DNA from: Volvariella volvacea V23
Taxonomy: Eukaryota > Basidiomycota > Agaricomycetes > Agaricales > Pluteaceae
Assembly (NCBI GenBank): GCA_000349905.1
Contig: KB722736.1
Location: 3,112,754-3,176,753, forward strand
Direction of reading: 5' to 3'
DNA: 64,000 nt
Every line of letters starts with the position of its first letter. Position 1 is the stretch's first letter. The notes under the pieces were generated by a model. It did no database searches. It saw only the letters and a program-made list of their open reading frames with translations, and had not been told where the DNA came from. Positions 1 to 10,779 of this stretch are shown piece after piece. The position numbers and the translations under genes are program-made.

Positions 1-559
1 CTTTACCAACACCCTTGGTACCCAAGATCAGACCTTTCAAATGGGGAAGTTTGGCGATTTGCTCCACAGTCTGAACGACTGTATCGATGGAGATGTTGGG
101 AACAAGTGGAAGAAGACCGAATCCGTAGAGACGTTTAAGGTTTGAAAGTAGATTTGGACCAGTGGAACAGTATTCCTCCAGGTCATCGTTGAGCTCTGCC
201 ACGATGGATTGCGCTTGTGAAGCCGGGAGGGGGTCAAGCCAGGGATTAGCAGAACTATGCAAGCTGTCAGCTATAGGATGGCGAAGGTTTGCTATGACTA
301 ACCTGACAACAGAGACATCTATGCCATGCTTATCCATAAACTTCAACTTTTCTTCACGGTCCCAATATTGTGGTCCTACTGGTCGCCCGCCGCTTGGTTC
401 GTGATCCAATATGTGCAATCGTTCTTCAATGCGCTCCGAACCATCGCGAGCAGGAACGCTTGAGATGCGAGGTGCGAGAGTACGACTTCGCAAAAGGGCT
501 GCATAGCGTGGCAAGTAAACGTGGGTGTGAACATCAACGAGATATCTGGTGGGCGTCAT
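1..559 (-). CDS. ACMSD-like amidohydrolase family protein (partial, 3' end outside window)
   Basis: The protein resembles the amidohydrolase-2 family that includes 2-amino-3-carboxymuconate-6-semialdehyde decarboxylase, metal-dependent enzymes acting on aromatic-derived acids; the substrate here is unknown. The start is the ATG at 559. The N terminus carries VDVHTHVYLP, and the HTH pair is the first metal-binding HxH motif expected in this family. Exon 1 is 303-559. A 48-nt intron (255-302) follows, then exon 2 reads SSANPWLDP and later GLILGTKGVGK before the window ends. The remaining metal ligands lie off the left edge and cannot be checked. It is divergent from the coiled-coil gene that starts at 939. 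The family assignment is fairly firm; the ACMSD label is inferred from similarity and could be another decarboxylase of the family. Confidence 0.75.
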   Translation of the reverse strand, partial: MTPTRYLVDVHTHVYLPRYAALLRSRTLAPRISSVPARDGSERIEERLHILDHEPSGGRPVGPQYWDREEKLKFMDKHGIDVSVVRLVIANLRHPIADSLHSSANPWLDPLPASQAQSIVAELNDDLEEYCSTGPNLLSNLKRLYGFGLLPLVPNISIDTVVQTVEQIAKLPHLKGLILGTKGVGK

Positions 560-938
560 AGTGATAACCAGCCGTAATCTGTGTAGCCGGGTATCTCCTG
601 GGTGAGGGTAAGGTAGGGAGAGAAAAGTGGGTTGAAATTGGAATCATGGGAGCCGAGATGAATTTATAGCACATGCACGATGGACTCCTCGATGGCCAGC
701 AAGCGGTGCTTGCGCTAGAACATGTGGCGAGGCTGTTAGTTTAGAGCTAGCGCGACGCAGTTGTGGGCAACACATCAACGTCCAGTTTGCTCAGTCAATC
801 TAACTTGAAAGCACCGGCGCGTGCGCAGACCAAAAACGACTGCGTCGTTATCCTGATGTGTACATAATAGCTTCGGCGACCTCTGTTGTCAACATCATTC
901 TACCTTCAACTAAGTTTCTAATCGCCTGCCAGCCACAA
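560..938. other. Divergent intergenic region
   Basis: These 379 bases separate two divergently transcribed genes and should hold both promoters and 5' leaders. I see no clear TATA box, repeat or RNA gene. An in-frame upstream ATG at 858 could extend the downstream protein by 27 residues, but that extension has no recognisable content, so I treat it as leader. Confidence 0.5.
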
Positions 939-2527
939 ATGATTCCCCGTAGGGCCAACAGTAAGCCATCCCGTTCAGGACTTCGCGAAATTCAAGAAGA
1001 GGTCGGTGCATATGACTTGGACCTAATGCCAGCATTGATATATTCTTGTCCCTTCAGATAGGCGGCCTATCCGAGAAAATGGCGGAAATGCAGTCACAGC
1101 TTACGCACATATCCCAACTCACAGGCGAAGAGTATAATGTGACGCAACAACGCATACGGGACCTGGAGTCTCACAATGAGCGATTATCGGAAGAGAATAG
1201 AAGGCTTCAAAGTAGGAACGAAGAACTGGCGGATAGTCTTGCACACAGGAAAGTAGAAATCAGGACTGGGCTTAATGCTCGCGATGCCGCGTTCCGCAAG
1301 CTCAAGCATGCGCGTAGATTTATTCAGGATTTGCTAGAAGAGCGTGTAAGTATATTTTGATAGCAGCACTGTTCGTTGACGTGCCATCATGATCGCTCGC
1401 AGTTGGAATTGCCAGCGGAAAGAGATTTAAATCACGATGATATTCATGCGGTTCTTGCTGATGCGTTGCTCAGAGGGAGTGAAGACACTTCCAGTAGTTC
1501 GAATCGCACGGCCCAACCGAGGCGAGTAAGCAGGAGAACGGATGAACCTCAATCACCTAGAGATATCATTGGCTCCCAAAGGTCACAATTGGCAAACCTG
1601 CCTGCATCAAAGCGATCGCCGCAGTCTCAGGCTGGACCTTCGACGGATGCTGGTACCAGTGAACTGAATGACTGGAGAATCCACCAGGCGAAGCCCCCGA
1701 GGACAGTACAACGATCCATAGGCTTCCTCTTGCCCGAGGGAGAGGAGCTTTTGGGAACCCTGGAAAAACTAGGCATCAGCAAAGAGGAGGCCTTGGTGTG
1801 TAGCTCAAACTTAAATATAATTCGTCATGCTTGACAAGGGATGTGCAGACAACAGTCGAAACATTGCAAACGTAAGTTGCGATGTCACTGAGCATGCTGG
1901 TGGAGATGATAAAGATTTGAGCAGATTTCCAGATGACACAGATCCAGGGATGCGGCTGCGCATCGACGGGAACATGGCATTTGTATATGACCCGATCTTC
2001 CTTGAATCAGGTGCTGGTTCCTATTTGATTGAGTGGGGTGAGGTGCGGTCCAACAGGGCAATTGAGGAGTTTCTGCTCAAAGAGCCGGCGGCACCTTATT
2101 TCCACATGTTTGTCTACCCACTCAAAAAGGTCCGTTAGCTTGCTTTGGTGCACGATGGTCATGGATGCTAACTAGGATGCGCAGCAACGGTGGCACTATA
2201 TAGGAGCACATAGATGGGAAGTAATCAAACTGTGGCCGTTGTGGCCAACTCTGGATGACAAGGTAGGGTGGGATCAACCTCCATAGTACCAGACTGATAA
2301 GCAATGCTGGTGGTCAGACTCGACAGTTTGTTGTTGGAGTGATCCAACGAAGAACTGGACTGGAGGTGCCGATGATAGAGGAGTGCTTGAGCAGTGGGAC
2401 GTATGAGCAGCTGTGCATCAAGATATCGAGTGACCATGATCTCGTAGAGAAATCGGGGGAGCTGTGTGGACAATACCGCTCGGGTAGGACAAGGACGGGT
2501 GAGAAGCAGGTGGAGCAGGGAGCATAA
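939..2527 (+). CDS. Coiled-coil protein with conserved C-terminal domain, function unknown
   Basis: I do not recognise a function. The model has seven exons: 939-1001, 1058-1345, 1403-1795, 1849-1871, 1925-2129, 2176-2262 and 2327-2527, giving 419 aa. Residues 22-117 form a strongly predicted coiled coil (LTHISQL..., heptad Leu/Ile with Glu and Arg). Residues 118-250 are polar, Ser/Arg/Gln-rich and probably disordered. From about residue 270 a compact region begins (RLRIDGNMAFVYDP, then YFHMFVYPLKK, WHYIGAHRWEV), which resembles, from memory, the DUF6697-type domain of mushroom proteins. No signal peptide or membrane segment is seen. Two exons are short (23 and 87 nt), which would break gene callers. 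An in-frame ATG at 858 is the alternative start. Confidence 0.7.
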
Positions 2528-2745
2528 GGGCAGTGCTCGATACGGACAATTAATTCAAGTGCATATGACGAAATTTACGTTGCGATGTGAATTAAGATGA
2601 TGGGAACGGTAACCTGACCCTGAAATGGGCTCTGGAAAGCCAAGCACTAGAGGAGCGCAAGCTCGTCGTCCTGTTCTTGCCATTACTTTCTGTTCATATC
2701 GCTGGCACTGTCTTTGACAGACAGTGTCCACGCACTGCTCGACGA

Positions 2746-4147
2746 ATGACCGTGTCCGCATCCCCTCCGTTCCTTGCCATTTCCTCTCCTTTTTTTCTCG
2801 CAATCTTCGCCCTCTGTGCCATCGTCGCTTCTGCTGGCCCTCTCACGCACAATTCACCTCATCTTATCATCCGTCAGCAGTCCCTTTCCGACTCGGTCTC
2901 AATCTCGGTCTCTATTTCGGCAACGGCTAACGTTGTTGAGCTACTGCCCACACCGACTTCACTGTCCTCGGCACTTGCTTCATCTTCGGTTGGGACACCC
3001 CCAGGGTTCGATGAAAGCAGCACCGTGATTCCATCGAGTGTGTCAACCTCCACGCCCACCTCTTCCGTGCCCACCTCCGAGTCTGTATCACAAACCAGTG
3101 TATCTAGTGTATCCACGTCCAGCTCGTTCACTCCCCCTGCTGCCTTACAGCCATCCGACTCCTCGGATCCTGCTCCAACTCCATCCGTTCCATCGACATC
3201 TCCACCGCCTCCACCAACGCCTTCCTCTGATACTTCGTCTTCGCTCATCTCTGAATCTTCGTCTTCGTCCTTCGAGCTCTCTGAGCCCTCTGACGTGTTA
3301 CCTGCACCCTCAATATCTGATTCTGTCCCAACCACGCCTGATGATGGCTTCTTTGCTCCAACTGCAGCCGCGTATGTTGCCATGTCAACCTAGTCACTCG
3401 TTGCTTCTTACATTTGCTTCAGCACCCAGGATATCTTTCCCGCTGAGCCGAGTGTCACTCGCTCCGCTCCGGGTGTTACGCTTGTTATGACGAACGGAAT
3501 TACTGACGATGGACTTCCCTCGGTCATCCGCACATTTGATTATACACCAACCCCGTCTACTGCCTCGGAGCAAGACGTTCCGTCCAACAGTGGGTAAGCT
3601 CAAAGTCAAGGTTAGCTTAATTACAACGTAGCTAAGTGGCGATTGATTTTATAGTTTCTTGGGAAACACGGCAGTGGTTACTGCCACATTCACTATCATT
3701 GCCCTTGTCGTTGTTGGAGCATTTGTAGCTGGTCTCATCCTCTACCGAAGGCGCCAGCGATCCAAGAAATTTGCGGAAGATGGCTTTGATTTCTATGAAA
3801 AGCCGACGCAAAGTGATTCTGTTCATCATACTCAGCCACCCACGGGCAACGGACGTGAACACTACTATACCGTTGCACCATACGACCCCACCTCCACTGC
3901 TGGAGGCTTTGGGTCTATTTCAGACCACGGCCACTCTACAGAGGGTGGTTTTGGTGGAAGCTCTGAATATTACGGAGCACAGATCCCCCAAGACCCCTTC
4001 AATGCCGACACAGGTCCCATCATTACTACCATGACATCTGCTCAAGCTGCTAGCAAGCACCCCGCTGAGAGGACTGGTCCTACAGCACGTACCTCTTATG
4101 ACTCTTTTTATTCGTCTTATAACGCCCAGGGGCCAGCCAGGAGCTGA
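2746..4147 (+). CDS. Ser/Thr/Pro-rich single-pass membrane protein (sensor-like, copy A)
   Basis: Three exons (2746-3371, 3423-3593, 3655-4147) encode 429 aa. The start is the ATG at 2746, because the hydrophobic signal peptide (FLAISSPFFLAIFALCAIVA) follows it directly; the frame is open further upstream but has no ATG. Residues 30-265 are extremely rich in Ser, Thr and Pro, as in heavily O-mannosylated wall-anchored stalks. One transmembrane helix lies near residues 269-292 (IIALVVVGAFVAGLILY), followed by the basic stop-transfer RRRQRSKK and a Gly/Ser/Tyr-rich cytoplasmic tail of about 135 aa. The layout matches Mid2/Wsc-like cell-surface sensors, but no named domain is seen, so a signalling role is inference. 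A gene of the same layout follows at 4547 on the same strand. Confidence 0.75.
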
Positions 4148-4546
4148 ATGTTGATTAGTCCTACTTGTCCTTTTATCCCACATCTACTTCCACCGGTGGT
4201 TTATGCATGTATTCCTCATTTGTTCACAATACCTAGACACTATTGGATCTACACTTGGATTATTGTCTCTTCACGTTCGCGTTAGTACCGAGTCTGTGCT
4301 GAACAGGGTCGACGGTGTTATATATGGTGTAACCCCATTTGGTTGCCGGAAATCTCTCACATCGCAACCACACCGTTTCGGTCCAACTTAGCACACTCCT
4401 TGTTCGTTTGCTTGATATCATCCGTTCGTTCTCGGCACATACCCTCAGATATCCGCCTGTCGATTCTGTCTTTACCTTCCTGAAAATCATAATCCTCAAT
4501 TGCCATACAACTGACAAAATCATCGACTCAATTAGTGCCATTTAAA
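4148..4546. other. Spacer between two tandem membrane-protein genes
   Basis: These 399 bases should contain the 3' end of the upstream gene and the promoter of the downstream one. The last 60 bases before the ATG are A/T-rich. I see no TATA box, repeat or RNA gene. Confidence 0.4.
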
Positions 4547-5821
4547 ATGGCTCTCGGCTCTCACTGTCCAGGCTACTCCAAACTCACCGTGCTCTTACAA
4601 GTCTCGTTCTTTACTTTCTTTTTCGCTATCGTTCCTCGTGCAGAATCATTACGTCCTCGGCGTGTATCCACCCGTATTCATTACGTGCGGCAAATAGAAA
4701 CGACAGGAGGGGATATAGACGACGGGCCTTTTGGTGATGGAGGTAGTCTGGTTCATGTTGCACCAATAAATTGGACTAACTCCTCTCCGTACCCAGGATT
4801 ACCAGAGCCTCCGCCCTTTCCACCTACAGTGTCGCCAAACGCAACATTTACTCCAATTCATGGGGCACCCACGAATTCATCGTCTCCGGACAGCTCACCC
4901 ACACCCACATCGTCGGCGTCTCTCATTGTTATAACTCCTATGGCCACTGACTGGTCAAATGCCACCAGCAGTTCGTCTTACATCGCAACTCCCAGTGTTG
5001 GCACATACAGCTCATGGGATGAACTTACAGGTGCAACTTCTACAGCCATTATCGTGTAAGCCTATTTAGATTCAACACATCCTGCCATTTGTTCACATCG
5101 ATATTCCAGGGACGCTCTTCCCGCGTCGACCCCACCCTATGCACCCCCACCCGCTCCATCCCCTCCAAACGATCTCGACGCAGGGTACGTTACTATAACA
5201 ATCTGATGTCAGAAGGAGGCCTAATATGTGATTAGACTTATGAGTAACAAGCGTGCTGTAGCAGGGGTATTTGTCACTCTTGCTTTGGCAGTGATAGCGC
5301 TCAGTGGTGCAGTGGTTTACTTGTTATTCAGGAGAAAACGCGCTCGAAGGGGTGGATATGCACCGGATGAAAAGGAACATCTCCGCCCAGCCCGACCGCT
5401 GTCCGTTATTTCCAGCACATCGCGCGCAACGTCTGGTTCTGCCAGTGGAAGCAGTCTTACTGGCGCACCAGAGACCAACTCTTTTCGCAGTTCAGCTTAT
5501 GCGCCTTCGCAATATGGTGAAGTGGTCCTTCATCAGGACGCAATGACTGGCCGCGCATCTGCCTCATCTGCTGCCTTCTCACTCTTGTCGCCTATTGCAC
5601 CGGCTGCAACGAGGAATAGTTACGCAGGAGCTTATGCCAACGGTGGTGTATATCACAGCCAGGATCGGACTTATCACCTACCTAGGTCGTCAGCATACGC
5701 CAGGCCCAAAGTAGTATCTTACATCGACATTAAGGAGCCGCCATTAGTGCTGGATGACGATCCGTTTAGGAGGATCCCAACTCCTGTCGCTGGTCGTCCT
5801 GCGTCCTCCATTTCCCCATAG
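4547..5821 (+). CDS. Ser/Thr/Pro-rich single-pass membrane protein (sensor-like, copy B)
   Basis: Three exons (4547-5055, 5110-5184, 5236-5821) encode 389 aa. The start is the ATG at 4547; no in-frame ATG lies just upstream. A hydrophobic signal segment (VLLQVSFFTFFFAIVP) is followed by about 165 residues rich in Ser, Thr and Pro with several N-glycosylation sequons (NWTN, NATF, NSSS, NATS). A transmembrane helix lies near residues 202-222 (VFVTLALAVIALSGAVVYLLF), then RRKRARR and a Ser/Ala-rich cytoplasmic tail of about 165 aa. Layout, exon number and intron position just before the membrane helix match the neighbour at 2746, suggesting an old duplication, although outside the layout the two share little sequence that I can see. 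Function is not established. Confidence 0.75.
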
Positions 5822-6063
5822 AATTCGATCTTTTTTTACCAAGTGCTAGACTTTTGTTAGTAAGAAGCTGTACGATAGGGCATTCGATATGTATCGTTAA
5901 TTTATTTAGGGCTCGAGGTTTGCGCCATCATACATACTACTTATGGTATATTCATAAATGCTATTCACGTGAAGTAAACTCGGAATGACATCAATCTTCC
6001 CCGGACCTTGAGGTTGACCTTGGCTTTCCGCGAGTACCACGTCAAGTCAATCAAATTTTCGAT

Positions 6064-7272
6064 ATGCTGTACCAGACCTCAAGGCAGTCTCTCCTTCTTC
6101 TGCAAAAAACGGCCCTTTCGCGAGCGGCGACCAGAGCCTACTCAACGCAGGAAGGACATGCTTTCCTCGAGCAGCTACCTTCTCATCCCGGCATCACTTG
6201 CCTGTCCTTGAACCGACCACAGAGCAAGAATGCCATCTCCCGGAGGCTGTTAAATGTTGGTCTTCCCATGCGCTATCCATTCTCTCTTGAGGTCTCATCG
6301 TTGGTGTATATAGGAACTGCGTGAAGGTTTGGATACCGTGCAATATGACAAGAAGTAAGTACCCTACATCCCAAACACGGAGTATCATAACAAGACGGCT
6401 CCTCCCCCCCTGCAGTGTGCGAGTCCTCATACTTCGATCAAGCACACCCGGGTCCTTCTGCGCTGGGGCAGACCTGGCCGAACGAAGGACAATGACCCAT
6501 CAAGAAGTTGCCAAGTTCCTAGCGGACTTGCGCTCCGCGTTGGGTCAGTTGGAAAATTTGCCTATGCCTACTATAGCGGCTATCGATGGGCCTGCCCTTG
6601 GTGGTGGTCTCGAAATGAGCTTGGCTTGTGATTTGAGGGTTGCAGGTATGGATTGTCTCTCCACTTGCAACGATTTGTTACACCGATCATAGGTCACGCC
6701 GTGTCCAAAATTGGTCTTCCGGAAACTAGTCTTGGAATTATTCCTGGTGCTGGAGGAACTCAACGTGCAACGAGATTGCTCGGGCCTGCAAAAGCCAAAG
6801 ATTTGATATTTACTGCCCGCACGTTGACTGCCCCAGAGGCCTTGGAATGGGGTACGGTTATTACACCAGATCAAGTATCTAACGAGGCTGACAAGCGATG
6901 AAGGTCTAGTTGACTATATTTCAGAACCCGGGGCAAGCGGTTTTGACCGTGCTTTGCAAATTGCCGAACGGATGGCAGCGAACGGTTCGTTCAAGTATCT
7001 TCCAAATTTACCGTTCGTATTAAACGTATTCTCTTAATTTCTAGCACCTCTAGCTCTTCGTGCTGCCAAGCAAGCTATATCTAGAGCAGAGGATCTAGCC
7101 TTGGAGACAGGTAAGAATGGACAACTCTCTCCGTCGACTACAGGTGTGCTGATGGCATCTAGGATTGGATTTTGAACGAGCATCTTATGAGGTATTGTTG
7201 AATACCAAGGACCGTGTCGAAGCACTGCAAGCTTTCAAGGAAAAGAGACGCCCTGTGTTCAAGGGTGAATAA
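6064..7272 (+). CDS. Enoyl-CoA hydratase, AUH/methylglutaconyl-CoA hydratase type, mitochondrial
   Basis: Crotonase-family hydratase; AUH enzymes hydrate 3-methylglutaconyl-CoA in leucine breakdown. Seven exons (6064-6255, 6314-6354, 6416-6645, 6693-6851, 6904-6984, 7045-7110, 7163-7272) give 292 aa. The N terminus is Arg/Ser-rich with no acidic residues in the first 25 positions, as in mitochondrial presequences. The family oxyanion-hole motifs are present: [12 protein letters not shown] near residue 92 and [11 protein letters not shown] near residue 133, then [12 protein letters not shown] carrying the catalytic region. The run CAGADL-ERRTM is closer to AUH than to generic short-chain hydratases, so the AUH call is reasonable but inferred. 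It ends 55 bases from the end of Sec10, which is convergent. Confidence 0.9.
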
Positions 7273-7327
7273 TGTGCAATGTACAAGTACCTAAAACCAA
7301 TCTTCGGAGGATAACAATTATACTTAA

Positions 7328-10300
7328 TCAAAACGGCCGTGGTGTCGATAGTGAAAAGCCTGATGTAAATCCTGTAGGCATGGTTGGCAATCCCACAGAG
7401 ATACCCTCGCTAATCTTCAGGCCTTCCAATTCCTTCATCATCACACTTAACCGACCAAATCGGTCTTTAATGCCTTTGCTCTGTGTATTAGCCATGTCTC
7501 CCTCGCCCCCATCAATAAAACCTTTATCAAAGTCGCCCCAGTCGCTTCTGAGTGCGAGGTATGGTTTGAGCAACACCGGGTCAATTCTTGAAAGGTGATT
7601 CTCCGCGATGAACGCTTTGAGTGCATCTGGCCTGACTAAAAACAAGTTGCCCAACTGTCGAAGGAATTCAAAGCGTTCACGAAGCGCGGGAATGCCGAAT
7701 GAGTTCACGACATCCTGGTACGATTGCAGGTCCCTGGTTGTGTATTCAGTAATAGGATTGTAGTGACTCTGGTCTCCGCAACATACGTGGTCAATAGCAA
7801 CCCCCCTGATGCACTCACAGGGAATTTCTTGAGGTGTTCGAGTAGCAGACTAATATCCTCATTCAGCGTGTTCAGAAACTGGGCAATGCGAATACATACT
7901 TAAGGAATGCCACACCAATTTCGGTGAAAAACACTTCCAGATTCTTACCACTCAGATTCTGGACAGCCAGATCTCTGACTCGTTCAAGAATATCGCAGCA
8001 GGATATGCATGATTCCGTATTCATCCGATCAATTGAGGTGTGTTCATTCCGTGGCTTGAAATCATTGCGTTTTTGCTTTGCTAGTTGAAGAGACAACGAC
8101 GACATAATGGCTGGGAGATAGTTGTGAACGATCAATTCTACAGTGGTTGGGTGTACTCACAATCCATAGTACGATGGAGTAGAGCATTTGCAGCAGTTTC
8201 AATCCTCGAAACGCACTGATTATTATAGTTCACGATTTCGCGTCTGGTAGTCAGGGATGAACTAGCCAGAGGGAGAATGGTGGTGCTGATATATTGTTGC
8301 CATAGATGGGCGATTAGATCAACAAGGTGCAGTGTATTTAGGGCTTGTGCCGCTGCGTCCGTCTTGTCCACAGCCTCTAAACGTGCTTGAGCCCTGTAAA
8401 CTTGATGTCACTAGAATATTGCTGATAGCACAGATTTTACATACGTTTCAAGCGCAACTTCAAGATAGCCTGTGCTAATGATTTCCGTCAGCACTCGAAG
8501 CAAAGCGTACGCATTCTTTGCTCTATGGTGCCTGTTAACGTTTGCGATGTGCTTAAACAACAGAAAACGAACTGGTCGACCGGTGTGAGCTCGATGCACC
8601 GTCCCATCGCTTCAGCATGCCACTTAAGTATGTCCTCAGCCACTCCAACATTCAATAGTCCATCCTCCTCTTTAACGGGCTCTTCACCAGGCTTATCCTG
8701 GTTCCTATCGGCGTTTATACCCCCAAATCTCATCAGAGCGGCGGCGGCTTGAGCTGAGGTGGTTGAACCAGCAGAGGAATTGGCAGCGGCTGCACTCAAT
8801 TGATTAACCATACGATCGAACATCGATGATTTCCCTTTCTGAGTCCGCTCCTACAATGAGTTGAGTACAAGAAATTCAAGCGGAAAAGCATGGAATTTAC
8901 ATGGTAACGGGTGAAATTGCTCAGTAACGTAGCATATAGCGTTCCCAAGTTCTTACTCTCGCGTTCTAGGTATCGCTGGCCCTCAGTATACGGGACGAAT
9001 AGTTCGTCCATCGCAGTTTCCAGCATTGTTACGACGCTGCTGACTGGTCCAGAAGAGATGGCGGTGGACCCAGATAGTGACCGACGGAACTCTGACACTT
9101 CCGTTGGGGTGCGAGGGGATGCATTTGGGAGTTCATAAGTCTTAAGGTCGTCTACCAATGCCGATGTCTGTGAGTGAACGAGTTGCAGAACCCGCAGGTA
9201 CGCCAAGTCTGAAATCCCGTTGGCGCGATGTAGGAGCTGTTCCATATGTTGTTGAATCTGTCATAAGGAGATAATTTAATTAATTAAGGGTCTAGGTGAG
9301 GATGCTGACGCGATTTACCGACTGGGCAAATACTCGTTGCAAGAATACTTGCATCACAACTGGCGGGTTAGGAAAGACGGCTTTTACGATCTGGGCTTCT
9401 GTGTCGACAGTCGCCCTGATTTCCGAGAACAATTGTGAAAGGCCCTTTTCAGTTTTGGGGGCACTTGCATTAGGGTCTGGAAGCACGCTCCACCTTTTGT
9501 GTATACGGTGAGAGCCCACACCGCGTATGAAGGTCCAATGCTTACAAGAATATATCTTCAGACGGTGCTGCGTCCCGGACACTATTGATAAAGAAATCGT
9601 GCTGATTGACATATACCTGCACACAGGAAGCCCCTCCATTGAATTCGAGTAATGTTTGAGCGCAATGCTACGCTGCATAAAATAAGTCAGAGATGCGTTT
9701 AGAAGCATGGCTCACATGCATCATCTTAGGATCACCCCTTCGATAACATCGGTCAAATAAATTGAGCATTTCTTTCTCAAACTTCTCACAATACTTTTCG
9801 ATCGCCTCGCGGGTCTGAAAGAATTTCGATGAGACACAGCACCAGACCCCTGAATAGATTACGAACTCTATCTGTAGTGGGTAAATCAACCTCCCTTGCT
9901 ACAATGCTGAGACGCCGCAGAAGGATGGCCACTTGACGTCGACCTGCTCTGCCCTCTTTTCTCATGGCATCAAGGCGGGTAGTGTCGCCCTTGGTGAATT
10001 GATTGTAGAAGTAGATCAAGTCGTACGCTGCTTGTGCGCGTTGTCGCTCAACATGCACAGTCTCAAGCTGTTCCCCTTGGACCAATGAGGCAGGTTACTT
10101 CATGTTCAAGGACTAACGGGGACTAACCTATCCTAACTGCAATGCTTGCAACTTCATTCATACGACTTTCCATCCCAGTAAAGGTGCTCCCAATGGCCTT
10201 GAGTGGGCATACTGACCATTGGCATGAATGCGATGGCGTTCTTGTTGTCCCGTACGCACCTCGAAGCCTTGATTTAGGTCCGCCATCTTCTTCGAGTATT

Positions 10301-10669
10301 CACGCTCTGCTACTCGCACGCTCTTTTCCATTTGTTCTGTCTTCGCCTGAACATCCCTGCGGACTTGAATTAAGCGATCCACAGCCGCCTCAAATGTCTG
10401 GATGAATGGCTTCGGGTCAAATGCTTATACAGAGTTTTAGCCATTGCGAGTGCTCTTGGGGAACAGTAAGGACATACGTCCATTGTCTGCTTTGGACTGA
10501 GAAATAAGCTTCTCCGATACGGCACCAACGAAATCTGCGACATCAAATTTTCCCTTGAGGGCCAGTCAGCTGTAGCAAAGAGGTTAAGCCAGATCAGGAT
10601 GACCTTGAAGGCCGAGAGTTGCAAGTGGTCTGCTACACCGGGATCCAATGGCGGCTGCTGAGGCGACAT
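7328..10669 (-). CDS. SEC10: Exocyst complex subunit Sec10 (EXOC5)
   Basis: Sec10 is a subunit of the exocyst, which tethers secretory vesicles to the plasma membrane at sites of polarised growth. The gene is split into about a dozen exons; the first three are 10604-10669, 10478-10553 and one starting at 10423. The N terminus reads FKGKFDVADFVGAVSEKLIS, followed by a coiled coil (LIQVRRDVQAKTEQMEKSV) that is typical of the subunit. The middle keeps YTEGQRYLERESKNLGTLY and an Ala/Ser-rich insert (about 8740-8820). The C terminus (near 7560-7690) reads RPDALKAFIAENHL and LLKPYLALRSDW, matching the Sec10 end. The start is the ATG at 10669, the first in frame. It is head to head with Rix1, with only 110 bases between start codons. 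Confidence 0.88.
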
Positions 10670-10779
10670 GTATGACTGGAGTGCAGCCCAATTGCAATAA
10701 TCTGGTGTTTGAGACCAAACAGGGGCAAATACCCAACGCGACACGAAATTTTGGGCTGAGCCCGTTAAAGCCACTGCTA

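Noticed and set aside
858..938. Upstream ATG for the coiled-coil gene
   Set aside because: It adds 27 residues of no recognisable type, and the ATG at 939 gives a normal N terminus; kept only as an alternative.
2874..3383. 169-residue acidic Gly/Ser/Glu open frame on the minus strand
   Set aside because: It lies antisense to the Ser/Thr-rich stalk of the membrane protein; repeated TCN/ACN codons leave the opposite strand open with a biased acidic composition. No start context or domain.
3372..3422. In-frame stop in the first membrane-protein gene, as if broken
   Set aside because: The stop falls inside a standard GT...AG intron; the frame is intact after splicing. The same holds for stops between the exons of the other genes.
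10648..10779. Upstream ATG for Rix1
   Set aside because: It would overlap the Sec10 coding start and adds residues unlike Rix1 N termini.
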